Source: a virus. From it: DNA of 42,717 bases. Shown here in pieces: positions 8,178 to 16,703 of the stretch. The position numbers and the translations under genes are program-made. The stretch is from IMG/VR virus record IMGVR_UViG_3300009788_002519, positions 1 to 42,717 of that record. One strand, given 5' to 3'. Position 1 is the first letter of the stretch. Each line of letters opens with the position of its first letter. The notes beneath the pieces were generated by a model. It was not told where the DNA came from. It saw nothing but the letters and a program-made list of their open reading frames with translations, and did no database searches.

Positions 8178-8903
8178 ATGTCTGTAGCGATTAGCGAACG
8201 AACAGTAGAAGTTCCATGGCTTATGGATACGATCAGAAGTATTGATCCAAAAGAATTGTTGGATGTTGGATATGCTGGAGGATGGTATCTGAAAAACATT
8301 CTAGACATGGGTATTTCTTGTTACGGGTTAGATTCTGATGTTGAGAGAATGAGCGGCAGGACATTCAAGGTAGACAAAAAGAAGAAGGATGAATGGATAA
8401 AGATAGCAGAAAGAATGACTACTTGCATAGCAGACATAACTAAGTACCCCGAAGCTGGCCAGGACAATCTGGCATTTCCTGTCGTCATGTGTATCTCTAC
8501 GATAGAACATATCGTACCTTGCGGGTACCAAAATGATTCTGAAGTAGACATGGAATCAGACATAATAGCTGCAACTAATATGAAAAAACTTGTTGCAGAT
8601 GATGGGTCGTTGATGTTGACGTTTCCTTGTGGTGTGGAACATTTTTTCTACAACAAGAACAGAAAGACCCCACTAAATCATCCGAAATTCACGGCAGGAA
8701 ATTACGACCTGATGGTCTATGGGCGAGAAAGAATTGATATGTTGGTAGGGGATTGGAAAGTAGTAGACAAACAATTCTGGACCCGACAGAGTGGCGTAGG
8801 AAGTAGCTTCGAAAAATGTGACGAAGATATAGCATTACGCAAGGTTCCCATTGTAAACATACCGGTACAATCAGTTTGCGCTATCAGGATGGTGGCACCA
8901 TGA
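8178..8903 (+). CDS. SAM-dependent methyltransferase-like protein with atypical motif I
   Basis: A 241-residue protein with a Rossmann-type start, ELLDVGYAGGWYLKNIL and GLDSD, and the methyltransferase-like VVMCISTIEHIVP. Motif I reads DVGYAGG instead of the common D/E-x-G-x-G-x-G, so SAM binding is likely but not certain. A longer in-frame extension starts inside the previous gene; I chose ATG 8178 because GGAG lies 8 bases upstream. It is the second of four methyltransferase-like genes in this island. The target is unknown. Confidence 0.65.
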   Translation: MSVAISERTVEVPWLMDTIRSIDPKELLDVGYAGGWYLKNILDMGISCYGLDSDVERMSGRTFKVDKKKKDEWIKIAERMTTCIADITKYPEAGQDNLAFPVVMCISTIEHIVPCGYQNDSEVDMESDIIAATNMKKLVADDGSLMLTFPCGVEHFFYNKNRKTPLNHPKFTAGNYDLMVYGRERIDMLVGDWKVVDKQFWTRQSGVGSSFEKCDEDIALRKVPIVNIPVQSVCAIRMVAP

Positions 8904-9877
8904 TAGACCTAATGAATTTTGAAGATACAAAAGCACTCGTCGTCGGAGACTTGATGCTCGATATCTACAAGTACGGTACTGTATCTCGCATATCTCCAGA
9001 AGCGCCGGTTCCTGTGGTCCTAGTTACTCATGAGACTGTATCTGCGGGCGGCGCTGCTAATGTCGCAGTAAACCTTAAAGGGCTAGGCTGTCAAGTTGAA
9101 CTCATAGGATATATGGGTGACGACCATGCTGGGGATATGCTGGAAGATGAACTAGACAAGAACGGCGTTTTGCACAGACATTCCGTGGCATCAAATACTT
9201 CTACCATATCAAAAACTCGTGTCATTTCAGATAAACAACACATGATACGCTACGACGACGATTCTAACATAAACACACACATGCATCGACAAGTGCATGA
9301 ACGTTCATTGATCCATAAAATAACAGCGATAAGTCAAAAGAAAACGTTTGATGTTGTCGTTGTTTCGGACTACGCGAAAGGGACAATTACCAAAGAGGTA
9401 ATGGACACAATTAAAGCCTCATTCGAATGTCCAATTGTATGCGACATCAAACCCGCCAATAAGCATCTGTTCACAGGAGTGTTTTGTGTCGCACCGAATC
9501 TGGCGGAAGCTATCAAGATGTCTCCAGATAACGATTCTACCCTCAAAGGTCTAGCAAAGGCGATCAAAGACGATCTTGGTTTGCTCACGGTAATGATCAC
9601 GCTGTCCCAGAATGGTCTTTTCCTTCTTGATGAGAAAGATGAACCACATTTATTCAAGCCTCATGTTGCAGTTTACAAAAATGACCCCAGTGGTGCGATA
9701 GACGTGACAGGGGCTGGAGATACAGTCCTTAGTACTTTTGCGTCTTGCATAGCAAGCGGATATACAACAGAGGAATCAGCGCTTCTAGGCAATCTTGCTG
9801 CTGGAGTTGTCGTCAGAAAACCCGGCACTGCTGTGTGCTCAGTGGAAGAATTGAAAAATGCATACCTACAGTTGTAG
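8900..9877 (+). CDS. rfaE1: D-glycero-beta-D-manno-heptose-7-phosphate kinase (HldE N-domain type)
   Basis: This enzyme phosphorylates heptose-7-phosphate at C1 on the route to ADP-heptose, the sugar donor of LPS inner-core heptosyltransferases. The 325 residues match the kinase half of HldE: VVGDLMLDIYKYGTVSRISP and EAPVPVV (about 14-40), AGGAANVAVNLKGLG (49-63), DYAKGTIT, and the PfkB signature DVTGAGDTV near residue 270 with the catalytic Asp. The adenylyltransferase half found in bifunctional HldE is absent and no separate gene for it is in the window, so the phage would need the host enzyme or one encoded elsewhere. ATG 8900 overlaps the previous stop (ATGA). The flanking GT9-like genes fit ADP-heptose use. 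Confidence 0.9.
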   Translation: MIDLMNFEDTKALVVGDLMLDIYKYGTVSRISPEAPVPVVLVTHETVSAGGAANVAVNLKGLGCQVELIGYMGDDHAGDMLEDELDKNGVLHRHSVASNTSTISKTRVISDKQHMIRYDDDSNINTHMHRQVHERSLIHKITAISQKKTFDVVVVSDYAKGTITKEVMDTIKASFECPIVCDIKPANKHLFTGVFCVAPNLAEAIKMSPDNDSTLKGLAKAIKDDLGLLTVMITLSQNGLFLLDEKDEPHLFKPHVAVYKNDPSGAIDVTGAGDTVLSTFASCIASGYTTEESALLGNLAAGVVVRKPGTAVCSVEELKNAYLQL

Positions 9878-10541
9878 CGGCACGCTTGGCGATACATACA
9901 TCAATCTATGCATCCTGTACAATATCGCTATCAAAGAGGCGGTATTGTGCAAACATTACACGGTGGTACCCCAGTGGCACTCGTTGATCGAACAGATATA
10001 CTCATTGCTTCCAAATATTCGTGTTGAATTTGTATCAGAAAGATCAACGTCGCACCCTAGAATACATTCGGCATTCTCGCATCAAGAAAAATACGGAGAT
10101 GAATTTACTCGACCAGATGAATGGTGTGTTTTGCCTGAGTTTGTTTTTCCGAAAACAGAAATCGAACTTCCAGATAGATATACGGTTATGAATCCTCAAT
10201 CTGGAAAACCTAAAGAGAATAGACACATTGAGGGAAAATCTATACACGAGATACTCAAAACATCCGTAGACCCAGTTGTCGTAATAGGAACAGAAAAAAA
10301 ACACAAAGACATACTAGGGGCAAATGTAATTAACATCGTTGGCAAAACTTCTCTGTTGGAAGCCATGTCTATTGTCAGCAAAGCTAGTCATTTTTGTGGA
10401 TTTCAGGGTCTTATGTCTTTCGTGGCAATGAGCCATCGAGTCCAGAGTGACGTGTACGCAAGAAATGAAAGTGACATCCAGGCAATATTCGCGAGAATGC
10501 CTGAGCGGTGGAAACAGTATTGTTCGATAGTGAGGGATTGA
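9858..10541 (+). CDS. GT9-like glycosyltransferase
   Basis: A 227-residue protein with the heptosyltransferase-style N-terminal loop SGTLGDTYINLCIL (about 7-20) and a C-terminal domain reading VNIVGKTSLLEAMSIVSKASHFCGFQGLMSFVA. That is the donor-site helix and glycine loop of GT9 enzymes, with FCGFQG replacing the usual G-x-D/S-T/S-G. It is short for the family (usually 320-350), so the N-terminal domain is reduced. The start lies within the last 20 bases of the heptose kinase gene, which supports a shared heptose pathway. Confidence 0.65.
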   Translation: MHTYSCSGTLGDTYINLCILYNIAIKEAVLCKHYTVVPQWHSLIEQIYSLLPNIRVEFVSERSTSHPRIHSAFSHQEKYGDEFTRPDEWCVLPEFVFPKTEIELPDRYTVMNPQSGKPKENRHIEGKSIHEILKTSVDPVVVIGTEKKHKDILGANVINIVGKTSLLEAMSIVSKASHFCGFQGLMSFVAMSHRVQSDVYARNESDIQAIFARMPERWKQYCSIVRD

Positions 10542-10542
10542 T

Positions 10543-11304
10543 ATGAAAAAAGCTTTGATACTATATTGGCACGGACTTGGGGATGTAATTATGCTTACCC
10601 CTATTCTTAGACATCTACACGAGACTAGACACGACGTTCATCTTATGTGTAGGCCAGAGGTTACAGGATGCAGCCTGCTAAAAGACTGCACGTATGTTAG
10701 TCTGTTTATCAATGTTACCAATCCTTGGCAATCGCCTTTGGGATTCGATCGACAGAGAAATATCAACATTACTACGTACAAAGAGTTGTCACTAAACTAC
10801 GACTGGTTTGCTCACTGTCTGCACGAACAGATTGTTTGTGGTTGCAAAATTGAGACCAACTGGAGTGAATGCGGTCTGGTCCCAGATAACAGAAACCATC
10901 AGCTTGAGGTTTTCATACCTCCTGAGACAGAAAAGACAGCCATGAAGTACATCGAGGATAATTATCCAGATGGATATATTTTCCGCCATACAGACATAGA
11001 ATTTCATTCAACACATGATTGGGATTGCGAAGAATGGATCAAGGATAACCTACCAGACCTACCTATTATCAACACTGGATTTGGTGGTAATTATTACTGT
11101 TCAGATGTCGATATCAACTTTTCGTTTGTGTTGGCAAGAGAAGCTGACCACAGAGTGTTGTCATCATCTGTTTTTGTCCATGCCTGCGATGCAATGAATG
11201 TGCCAATAGATGTGATCAATTACGGTAGGCCGGATCATAAAGTGTGGCCAAAAGATAGCAATAAGGTTCTTAGAATTCGAGAGAACGGAAGGTGGATTAG
11301 ATGA
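10543..11304 (+). CDS. GT9-like (heptosyltransferase-related) protein, degenerate C-terminal domain
   Basis: The 253-residue protein starts with KALILYWHGLGDVIMLTPILRHLHE, a near-canonical GT9 N-terminal signature (G-x-G-D plus TPxLRxL). The C-terminal half retains only a weak donor-domain pattern (VLSSSVFVHACDAMNVPIDVINYG, about 204-227). It may be an active transferase with a diverged donor site or a partner of the neighbouring GT9-like proteins. It begins 2 bases after the previous stop and overlaps the next start. Confidence 0.65.
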   Translation: MKKALILYWHGLGDVIMLTPILRHLHETRHDVHLMCRPEVTGCSLLKDCTYVSLFINVTNPWQSPLGFDRQRNINITTYKELSLNYDWFAHCLHEQIVCGCKIETNWSECGLVPDNRNHQLEVFIPPETEKTAMKYIEDNYPDGYIFRHTDIEFHSTHDWDCEEWIKDNLPDLPIINTGFGGNYYCSDVDINFSFVLAREADHRVLSSSVFVHACDAMNVPIDVINYGRPDHKVWPKDSNKVLRIRENGRWIR

Positions 11305-11897
11305 GTTATCATCCTAACTTTTTTGAAGCTGGTGGAAGGGTTGTGCGACAGGATTGCCTGGGACGACTAAAGACAATTCAGAAGCACATAGAGCCAGGCA
11401 GTTTGTTGGACGTAGGATGCAGCGAAGGATTCTACTCTTTCGGTCTGCATGAAACTTGTGGTCCAATCTTGGCAATAGACAAAGAGCAACCATTGATAGA
11501 TACTGCAAATGAAATCAGACAAAATCAACGTCAGTGCTGGCACATACATTTCCAGTGCATGAAACTGGATGAGCTTTTTTCAGGAAACGGTCATTGGGAT
11601 ACGGGTCTTTATCTTAGTGTGCATCACCACATAGTTGCGCAGTTTGGATTAGATGCGGCGAAGGATGTTCTTCGTAAACTTTCAGAAAAGTGCGACACAA
11701 TGTTTTTCGACATGGGTCAGAAAAATGAACAGAATTCCGAAATGCACAAGTGGTGGCAATTGTTACCAGAAAACGACGACCAGGAAAAGTGGTTGGCCGA
11801 ATACCTGGGAGACAATACAGTTTACAACCATGCCGAGATTATTGGTTCTTCTGACATACATAAGATGAAAAGATTGCTATGGAAATTGACCAAATAA
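11301..11897 (+). CDS. SAM-dependent methyltransferase
   Basis: A 198-residue predicted methyltransferase with SLLDVGCSEGFYSFGL (about 34-49, motif I), ILAIDKE (acidic end of strand 2) and DTGLYLSVHHHIV (motif IV region). The GCSEGFYSF form is typical of FkbM/WbdD-like and other glycan-associated methyltransferases. In bacterial O-antigen systems a methyltransferase next to a kinase can cap a glycan chain (WbdD type). The next gene here is a kinase-like protein, so a capping pair is a reasonable inference. Its stop lies inside the next gene. Confidence 0.7.
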   Translation: MSYHPNFFEAGGRVVRQDCLGRLKTIQKHIEPGSLLDVGCSEGFYSFGLHETCGPILAIDKEQPLIDTANEIRQNQRQCWHIHFQCMKLDELFSGNGHWDTGLYLSVHHHIVAQFGLDAAKDVLRKLSEKCDTMFFDMGQKNEQNSEMHKWWQLLPENDDQEKWLAEYLGDNTVYNHAEIIGSSDIHKMKRLLWKLTK

Positions 11898-12439
11898 TAT
11901 CGTTTGACGACAAGAACTATATCGTTTGTCATGTTTACTACCGCACAATGGGTAGTCACGATCAGCGTCTAATGCCATATGTCACAGACAGAATTGAACA
12001 CAGAAGAACATTTGGTCTAGTATCTAGACACGATAAACTGTTCTGGGTCAAAGAGTATACACAGCCAGATTATGGACACAGTATTACCTACGAATTCGAA
12101 GAAACATCAAAATTGCACTATCCAACAACGGTAGACGGGAACTTAATCAGAACTGTTCGTATGATCAGCGTTAGTGGCAACAGATTGTTGATGGAATATT
12201 GCGATGGATATGTCAAGCTAAAAGATGCAAAGCTTAATCCAGATCAGAGGAAAATGGTCACCAAGCTTATTAGCAAATGGATAGACGAACACGACGTGCA
12301 TGATTATGATATGTGCGAAAATAACATAATGGTAAAAGCAGAGAGCAACTTGAGTTTGATCCTTATCGATTTCGAATATTCGGTTGGAGTCAATGAGGAA
12401 AGATGGTTAAGATTTTTGGAAGGCTGGTTTAATGCCTAA
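11879..12439 (+). CDS. WaaP/KdkA-like small sugar kinase
   Basis: The 186-residue protein has the layout of a minimal protein-kinase-fold enzyme of the LPS core kinase type. Features are WVKEY with a candidate ATP-binding Lys (K58), a helix with E72/E74, the catalytic loop HDVHDYDMCENNI (D142 or D144, N148) and a DFG-equivalent LIDFEYS (D164). WaaP and KdkA phosphorylate heptose or Kdo in the LPS inner core. With a heptose kinase and three GT9-like genes upstream, phosphorylation of a heptose-containing glycan is the best guess. The glycine-rich loop is not clear. It overlaps the upstream methyltransferase by 19 bases and the next gene by 8. Confidence 0.6.
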   Translation: MEIDQIISFDDKNYIVCHVYYRTMGSHDQRLMPYVTDRIEHRRTFGLVSRHDKLFWVKEYTQPDYGHSITYEFEETSKLHYPTTVDGNLIRTVRMISVSGNRLLMEYCDGYVKLKDAKLNPDQRKMVTKLISKWIDEHDVHDYDMCENNIMVKAESNLSLILIDFEYSVGVNEERWLRFLEGWFNA

Positions 12440-13271
12440 AATCATTGGACTGATCAATTCGTGGTATTCCGAAAAATGGATTGCCGCATCCATAGAGCAG
12501 GCATTACTGTACTGTGACGAAGTCATAGTGGCGATTGGTGCGCATTCTAAAGCACTTGCCAACCTGAAAGACAGGACCAGGGAGATAGCAAAAACATATT
12601 CAGATAGAGTCACGTTAATAAAAGCGTCTATGTCTAGTGTCCATGACCAGAGCAAGGCAGATACACTAAACAGGATGTTGTCTGTAAGCAAATTACACAA
12701 GCCAGGAAACTGGATATGGATACTCGACGGGGATGAGTTCTATTTTGAATGTTCCTATCTTAAAATAAGAGAAGCAATTGCTTCTGGTTTGTATACACAC
12801 ATGAAGGTTGAAGAGAAGTTCTTCCTAATCAATACCATGAGATATCTACTGGGGAGTCATGGGAGACTATTCAGAATAGGAAGTACAAATGATCGATTTA
12901 AGCCTACACAACACTGGACAGGTGTCAAGACAAAAGAATATGTACTAAGAAGAGATGATGGCAAAATGGGAATGTTTCACTATAGTCTTCTAACAGATAC
13001 AGATTATCGCAGAATTATGTGGGAAACTGAACACTCGTATAGCCAATCCAACAAATTGCAATGGCTACCTGACACATACATACTATATGACCTAGATGAC
13101 GAAGAACTGTGGATAACCAAAAACCAAAAATTATTCGGAGTAAAATCCCCGTGGTTTGCTAAAGAGATGAAGGCGAATAACGATGGTAAACTTTTTGTGT
13201 ATGACGGTCCTCATCCCGAACTAGTAGAGAAAGCTGGTATTACTAGTATACCAGATTTCAGAAAGGTCTAA
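12432..13271 (+). CDS. GT-A glycosyltransferase-like protein
   Basis: A 279-residue protein starting KIIGLINSWYSEKWIAASIEQAL, then YCDEVIVAIG and a metal-site-like motif WIWILDGDEFYF near residue 100. A D-x-D-E motif after a strand at this distance is typical of GT2-like transferases that act on surface glycans. No transmembrane segments are visible. The sugar and acceptor are not determinable. Confidence 0.65.
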   Translation: MPKIIGLINSWYSEKWIAASIEQALLYCDEVIVAIGAHSKALANLKDRTREIAKTYSDRVTLIKASMSSVHDQSKADTLNRMLSVSKLHKPGNWIWILDGDEFYFECSYLKIREAIASGLYTHMKVEEKFFLINTMRYLLGSHGRLFRIGSTNDRFKPTQHWTGVKTKEYVLRRDDGKMGMFHYSLLTDTDYRRIMWETEHSYSQSNKLQWLPDTYILYDLDDEELWITKNQKLFGVKSPWFAKEMKANNDGKLFVYDGPHPELVEKAGITSIPDFRKV

Positions 13272-13275
13272 TGTC

Positions 13276-14121
13276 ATGTCCCAAATGATGATCGGAAGCA
13301 TGAACGGCAATATGTATCTCTTTGATACGGATACTGGTGAATTAACTCCATATGATAAGCCAGACGACAAAGGGATCATGGGGCTTGCTCGGCATGGAGA
13401 GTACCTCTTCGTTTCATCTAGAGAGATGGTAATGAGGCAGAAATATCCAATTGACAAATCGGAGGATTCGTTGTGTTTGAGATTCCCAAAAGAATCACCG
13501 CAATTCCATCAAATGATGATACTTCATAGTGAGATATATTTGACATGCACTATTCTCAATGAGATATGGGTTTTCAACAACGAACTCAAATTACTAGGGA
13601 AAAGGAATATAAGACCCCCCAATCCAAAGCAGCCAGTAGGATTGAAGGTAAATTATAATCATGTAAACAGCATATGTTTCCACAACGATAGATATCATGT
13701 TGGACTCAACTGGTTGACATCAGAGCAGTACGGAAGAAGTGGCGTATGTGTTTTGGATACCAAGTTTAGAGAACTGCGAAGATATCAATACGGTTGGGAA
13801 ATGCATGGATTTACTTTCGTAGACGGGAAGCCATGTGCATTATGCGCATCTTCGAAGCTAGCTGGAAGAATTATGGAACACCCTCTTGTCGCGGGATTAA
13901 TTGTCGATGATGAGGTAGTTTTCGAACACTCTACGGACGTGTTCTGTAAGGCACTTGTTGTGTCGGACGATCGCATTTATCTACTTGGTGGAGATGTCGC
14001 ACCAAGAGAAGACAGGGGAACTTCGCGTGGATTCATTTATGTTCTCGATAGGGAATTCAATCTACTAGACACGCTGAAGTTTGACGGTACTGGACAATTT
14101 TGTGGAGGAATTCTGTTATGA
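13276..14121 (+). CDS. Beta-propeller-like protein of unknown function
   Basis: A 281-residue protein with regularly spaced beta segments of propeller type: MMIGSMNGNMYLFDTDTGEL, GIMGLARHGEYLFVSSR, QMMILHSEIYLTCTILNEIWVFN, NHVNSICFHNDRYHVGLNW, GFTFVDGKPCALCASS, and ALVVSDDRIYLLGGD. I count five or six blades. There is no signal peptide, so it is probably cytoplasmic. Glycan islands sometimes contain such proteins but no catalytic motif is recognisable here. It may be a scaffold or a diverged sugar enzyme. Its stop overlaps the next start (ATGA). Confidence 0.55.
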   Translation: MSQMMIGSMNGNMYLFDTDTGELTPYDKPDDKGIMGLARHGEYLFVSSREMVMRQKYPIDKSEDSLCLRFPKESPQFHQMMILHSEIYLTCTILNEIWVFNNELKLLGKRNIRPPNPKQPVGLKVNYNHVNSICFHNDRYHVGLNWLTSEQYGRSGVCVLDTKFRELRRYQYGWEMHGFTFVDGKPCALCASSKLAGRIMEHPLVAGLIVDDEVVFEHSTDVFCKALVVSDDRIYLLGGDVAPREDRGTSRGFIYVLDREFNLLDTLKFDGTGQFCGGILL

Positions 14122-15038
14122 TCAAGGTAGCATACATAGAAAAATTTGATCATTACTTTTCTAGCGCCAACTACATAGCCGCCGCTTTTAACAGAATGGG
14201 TATCGAAGTCATGTCTATCTCTTTAGATGCACCGTGGCACACGATAAGAGAAATGATAATCAGCTATAAACCAGATTTTGTGTTATGTAGCAAGGGTGCA
14301 GACTATTTCGAAAGACTAGTCCCGTGGATAAAAGCTTGTGGTATACCTTTGGTTCACTGGAGTTTTGATAGACTGTTTTATCTTGATAGAGCCCAGACTG
14401 TTATTCGCAAGCGAAAACTTTACACGTCAGACCTAGTGTTCACGACCGATGGAGGATGTGACGAACAGTGGCGAGAACAATTCAAAGTGCATCACCGCAC
14501 ATTGAGACAAGGAATACACGGTCCAGATCGCCTGTGGCTAGACCCAGTTCCGAAAGATTTTGATATTGTATTTATAGGTAGTGTCTACAACGAATGTCGA
14601 AGAAATCTTGTTCGTTTTTTGTCATCAACATACGGAAGTAGATTCAAAGTTTTCGGAGCATCAGAAAAGCCAGAAGATCAAATTAGAGGACTTGATCTCA
14701 ATGAACTATTAAGGTCTGTGAAAATCGTAGTCGGAGATTCACTGCCAGGAGACCACTATTGGAGCAACCGCTTGTACGAACAGCGTGGACGTGGTGGCTT
14801 TTTATTGCATCCATATACTGTTGGGATGGGTCTTGAATTCGAAGTTGGCAAAGAGTTAGTGTTGTATCCAAGGGACAATATGGATGAACTGAAAAATATC
14901 ATAGACTATTATGTAGATCATGACGAAGAAAGAGAACAAATTCGAAGCTGCGGATTCCACAGGTGCCTTACATACGAAGACAGAGTACGTACAATGATGC
15001 ATTTTGTTAAAGCCATTATCCGAAGGAGACAGACATGA
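14118..15038 (+). CDS. GT-B glycosyltransferase, CgeB-like
   Basis: The 306-residue protein resembles the CgeB/Glyco_trans_1_2 group. The N-terminal half has KVAYIEKFDHYFSSANYIAAAF, PDFVLCSKG and PLVHWSFD. The C-terminal donor domain starts at FDIVFIGSVYNECRRNLVRFL (about 155), and RLYEQRGRGGFLLHPYT is the conserved donor-binding segment before a terminal helix. Catalysis and sugar are inferred from fold only. ATG 14118 overlaps the previous stop; a six-residue in-frame extension inside the preceding gene is unlikely. Confidence 0.7.
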   Translation: MIKVAYIEKFDHYFSSANYIAAAFNRMGIEVMSISLDAPWHTIREMIISYKPDFVLCSKGADYFERLVPWIKACGIPLVHWSFDRLFYLDRAQTVIRKRKLYTSDLVFTTDGGCDEQWREQFKVHHRTLRQGIHGPDRLWLDPVPKDFDIVFIGSVYNECRRNLVRFLSSTYGSRFKVFGASEKPEDQIRGLDLNELLRSVKIVVGDSLPGDHYWSNRLYEQRGRGGFLLHPYTVGMGLEFEVGKELVLYPRDNMDELKNIIDYYVDHDEEREQIRSCGFHRCLTYEDRVRTMMHFVKAIIRRRQT

Positions 15039-15733
15039 AACTACATAACTGCAAATTGTGCGGAGGGAATCTTCGAGGCCCGGTTGTTGGTTATTTTTTC
15101 TCGTGCGACGAATGTCAGATACATTACAATACTCAAATACCAACAAAGAAGGGTTTGAAAGACAGACTAAGAGGAATGATGCTAACTGCTTGCTTTAGCG
15201 CGGAAGGAATGAATCGTCGGAAGAACAATGGTGGTGAACAGCTAGACATAATCGCTCCACACATAAATGTGGGAAAACTTTATGACGTAGGCGCAGCAGG
15301 CGGATTCGTAATGAAGGCAGCGGAGGATAGAGGATGGGCTGTCCATGGTAACGAAGTCAGCCAATCAGCAGTCTCCTGGGCAAAGCAAAATTATGATCTC
15401 GATATCTTTTATGGATTTTTGGAAGACGATCCAATTTCCAAAGACTCAGATTTTGATCTGGTTATTTTCTGGAACACATTCGAGCACATGATAGACCCGA
15501 TAGCCGAATTGAAACTTGCTGTCAGGATGTTGAAACCTGGGGGACATATACACATTAGAGTGCCAATCAAAACATCTGAAGAGGTAGTGAAATTTCACGA
15601 AGAGTGGCACACGATAGAATTTAGTCTGAAATCGATAGACATATTGCGAAGAAAAAACGGTTTAGAAACAGTCACAAAGTTTCTTCTAGATTCTCGTGTA
15701 CCTTGTGTTGATTTTCTGTGGAGGAAACCATGA
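15035..15733 (+). CDS. Methyltransferase with N-terminal zinc ribbon
   Basis: A 232-residue protein with an N-terminal zinc ribbon (C6-x2-C9 and C30-x2-C33) joined to a class I methyltransferase domain. Motif I is YDVGAAGGFVMKAAEDRG, motif IV FDLVIFWNTFEHMIDP, and LKPGGHIHIRVP follows. This zinc-ribbon plus Methyltransf_23 layout is common in O-antigen and capsule clusters, where it is seen as a sugar C- or O-methyltransferase. GGAG lies 6 bases before the ATG, and both ends overlap neighbouring genes by 4 bases. Confidence 0.75.
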   Translation: MKLHNCKLCGGNLRGPVVGYFFSCDECQIHYNTQIPTKKGLKDRLRGMMLTACFSAEGMNRRKNNGGEQLDIIAPHINVGKLYDVGAAGGFVMKAAEDRGWAVHGNEVSQSAVSWAKQNYDLDIFYGFLEDDPISKDSDFDLVIFWNTFEHMIDPIAELKLAVRMLKPGGHIHIRVPIKTSEEVVKFHEEWHTIEFSLKSIDILRRKNGLETVTKFLLDSRVPCVDFLWRKP

Positions 15734-16662
15734 AAATACGTGTATCGATGATTCATCAAGCTACGTCGCCCAGAATGGAAGCCTTTATTAGAACTCTGAT
15801 GAGAAACGGCCACAGGGTAAGCAAAACCGGAGAAGCTGATATTTGGTTCGTAGATTGTATCTGGCCACACAAGATAACACAACAAACCATAGACGAGATG
15901 ATTGCTTACAAAGGCAAGATAGTCTTGTTATCATTGGGCGATCTCAACATATTCAAACTAGATGGACTGCCAGACGAATTGGTAGACAGAGTATCGGCGT
16001 TCGCAAAGATACAGTGGGAAAATGATTTGACTTCCTATGATCTACGAGTAGTCAATAGGATGGTTACTTTCTATCCATTCCTAATTGGGGGATTGCCTCG
16101 TCCGTCAGATTTGGAACCTATTGTAAGTTTTTTTGGCTTGCCGACAGGAGCAGGAAAAACAGAAGATAACCTTAGAGTGCGTGCGTGTCGAATCATGAAA
16201 GATCAGCCGTGGTTTGTCGGCGGCTTGGTTGGACAAGAATGCGGTGCTTATCCTAGAGACATAACGGGTTTAGAAACTACGGCTCTACCTAGAGGCGAAT
16301 ACCTTAGAATTATGAGCAAGTCACTCATGTCGTTATGTCTGCCAGGAAATAGCCCACTGACATATCGTATGTTCGAAAGCCTCGGTGTAGGCTCTGCGGT
16401 CGTATCTTGCTGCCTGGAGGATGTCAGGTGGTTAAACCGCATGGAACCTGGAGTACACTACTTTGCTGTCGAGCCAGACCTATCGGACCTAATGGAAATA
16501 TGCGAAAAGGCAGTATACGATAACACGCAAGCCAAAAAAATTGCGTTAGCTGGATACGCTCTACACAATGACTACTATGCTATCCAACCAGATGGCGGCT
16601 TGTCTAGCAACATGTGGGAAGACATCAGGACACAATTTGACGATCTCGGCATTATAATCTAA
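15730..16662 (+). CDS. GT-B glycosyltransferase-like protein
   Basis: The 310-residue protein has a GT-B-like C-terminal half: EYLRIMSKSLMSLCLPG (about 198-214), then TYRMFESLGVGSAVVSC, the donor-site pattern shared by GT4 and exostosin-like transferases. The N-terminal half (DIWFVDCIWPHK, GKIVLLSLGD) fits a Rossmann domain. It is the last gene of the first sugar island and ends 41 bases before dnaE-C. I chose ATG 15730, with GGAGG 4-8 bases upstream and a 4-base overlap with the previous stop. Confidence 0.6.
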   Translation: MKIRVSMIHQATSPRMEAFIRTLMRNGHRVSKTGEADIWFVDCIWPHKITQQTIDEMIAYKGKIVLLSLGDLNIFKLDGLPDELVDRVSAFAKIQWENDLTSYDLRVVNRMVTFYPFLIGGLPRPSDLEPIVSFFGLPTGAGKTEDNLRVRACRIMKDQPWFVGGLVGQECGAYPRDITGLETTALPRGEYLRIMSKSLMSLCLPGNSPLTYRMFESLGVGSAVVSCCLEDVRWLNRMEPGVHYFAVEPDLSDLMEICEKAVYDNTQAKKIALAGYALHNDYYAIQPDGGLSSNMWEDIRTQFDDLGIII

Positions 16663-16668
16663 AAAAAG

Positions 16669-16703
16669 TGGTACAAACTACCTAGTTGGAGGTATAATAG
16701 TAT
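16669..16703 (+). promoter_or_regulatory. Bipartite promoter-like sequence before dnaE-C
   Basis: TGGTACAAAC (16669-16678), 13 bases, then GTATAATAGTAT (16692-16703). It contains a perfect TATAAT at 16693-16698 and GGTACA 17 bases upstream as a possible -35. A near copy with identical spacing lies before ssb. The expected transcript start would fall almost on the dnaE-C ATG (16704), giving a leaderless message. GGAGG at 16688-16692 could serve as ribosome site for transcripts coming from upstream. Confidence 0.6.
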
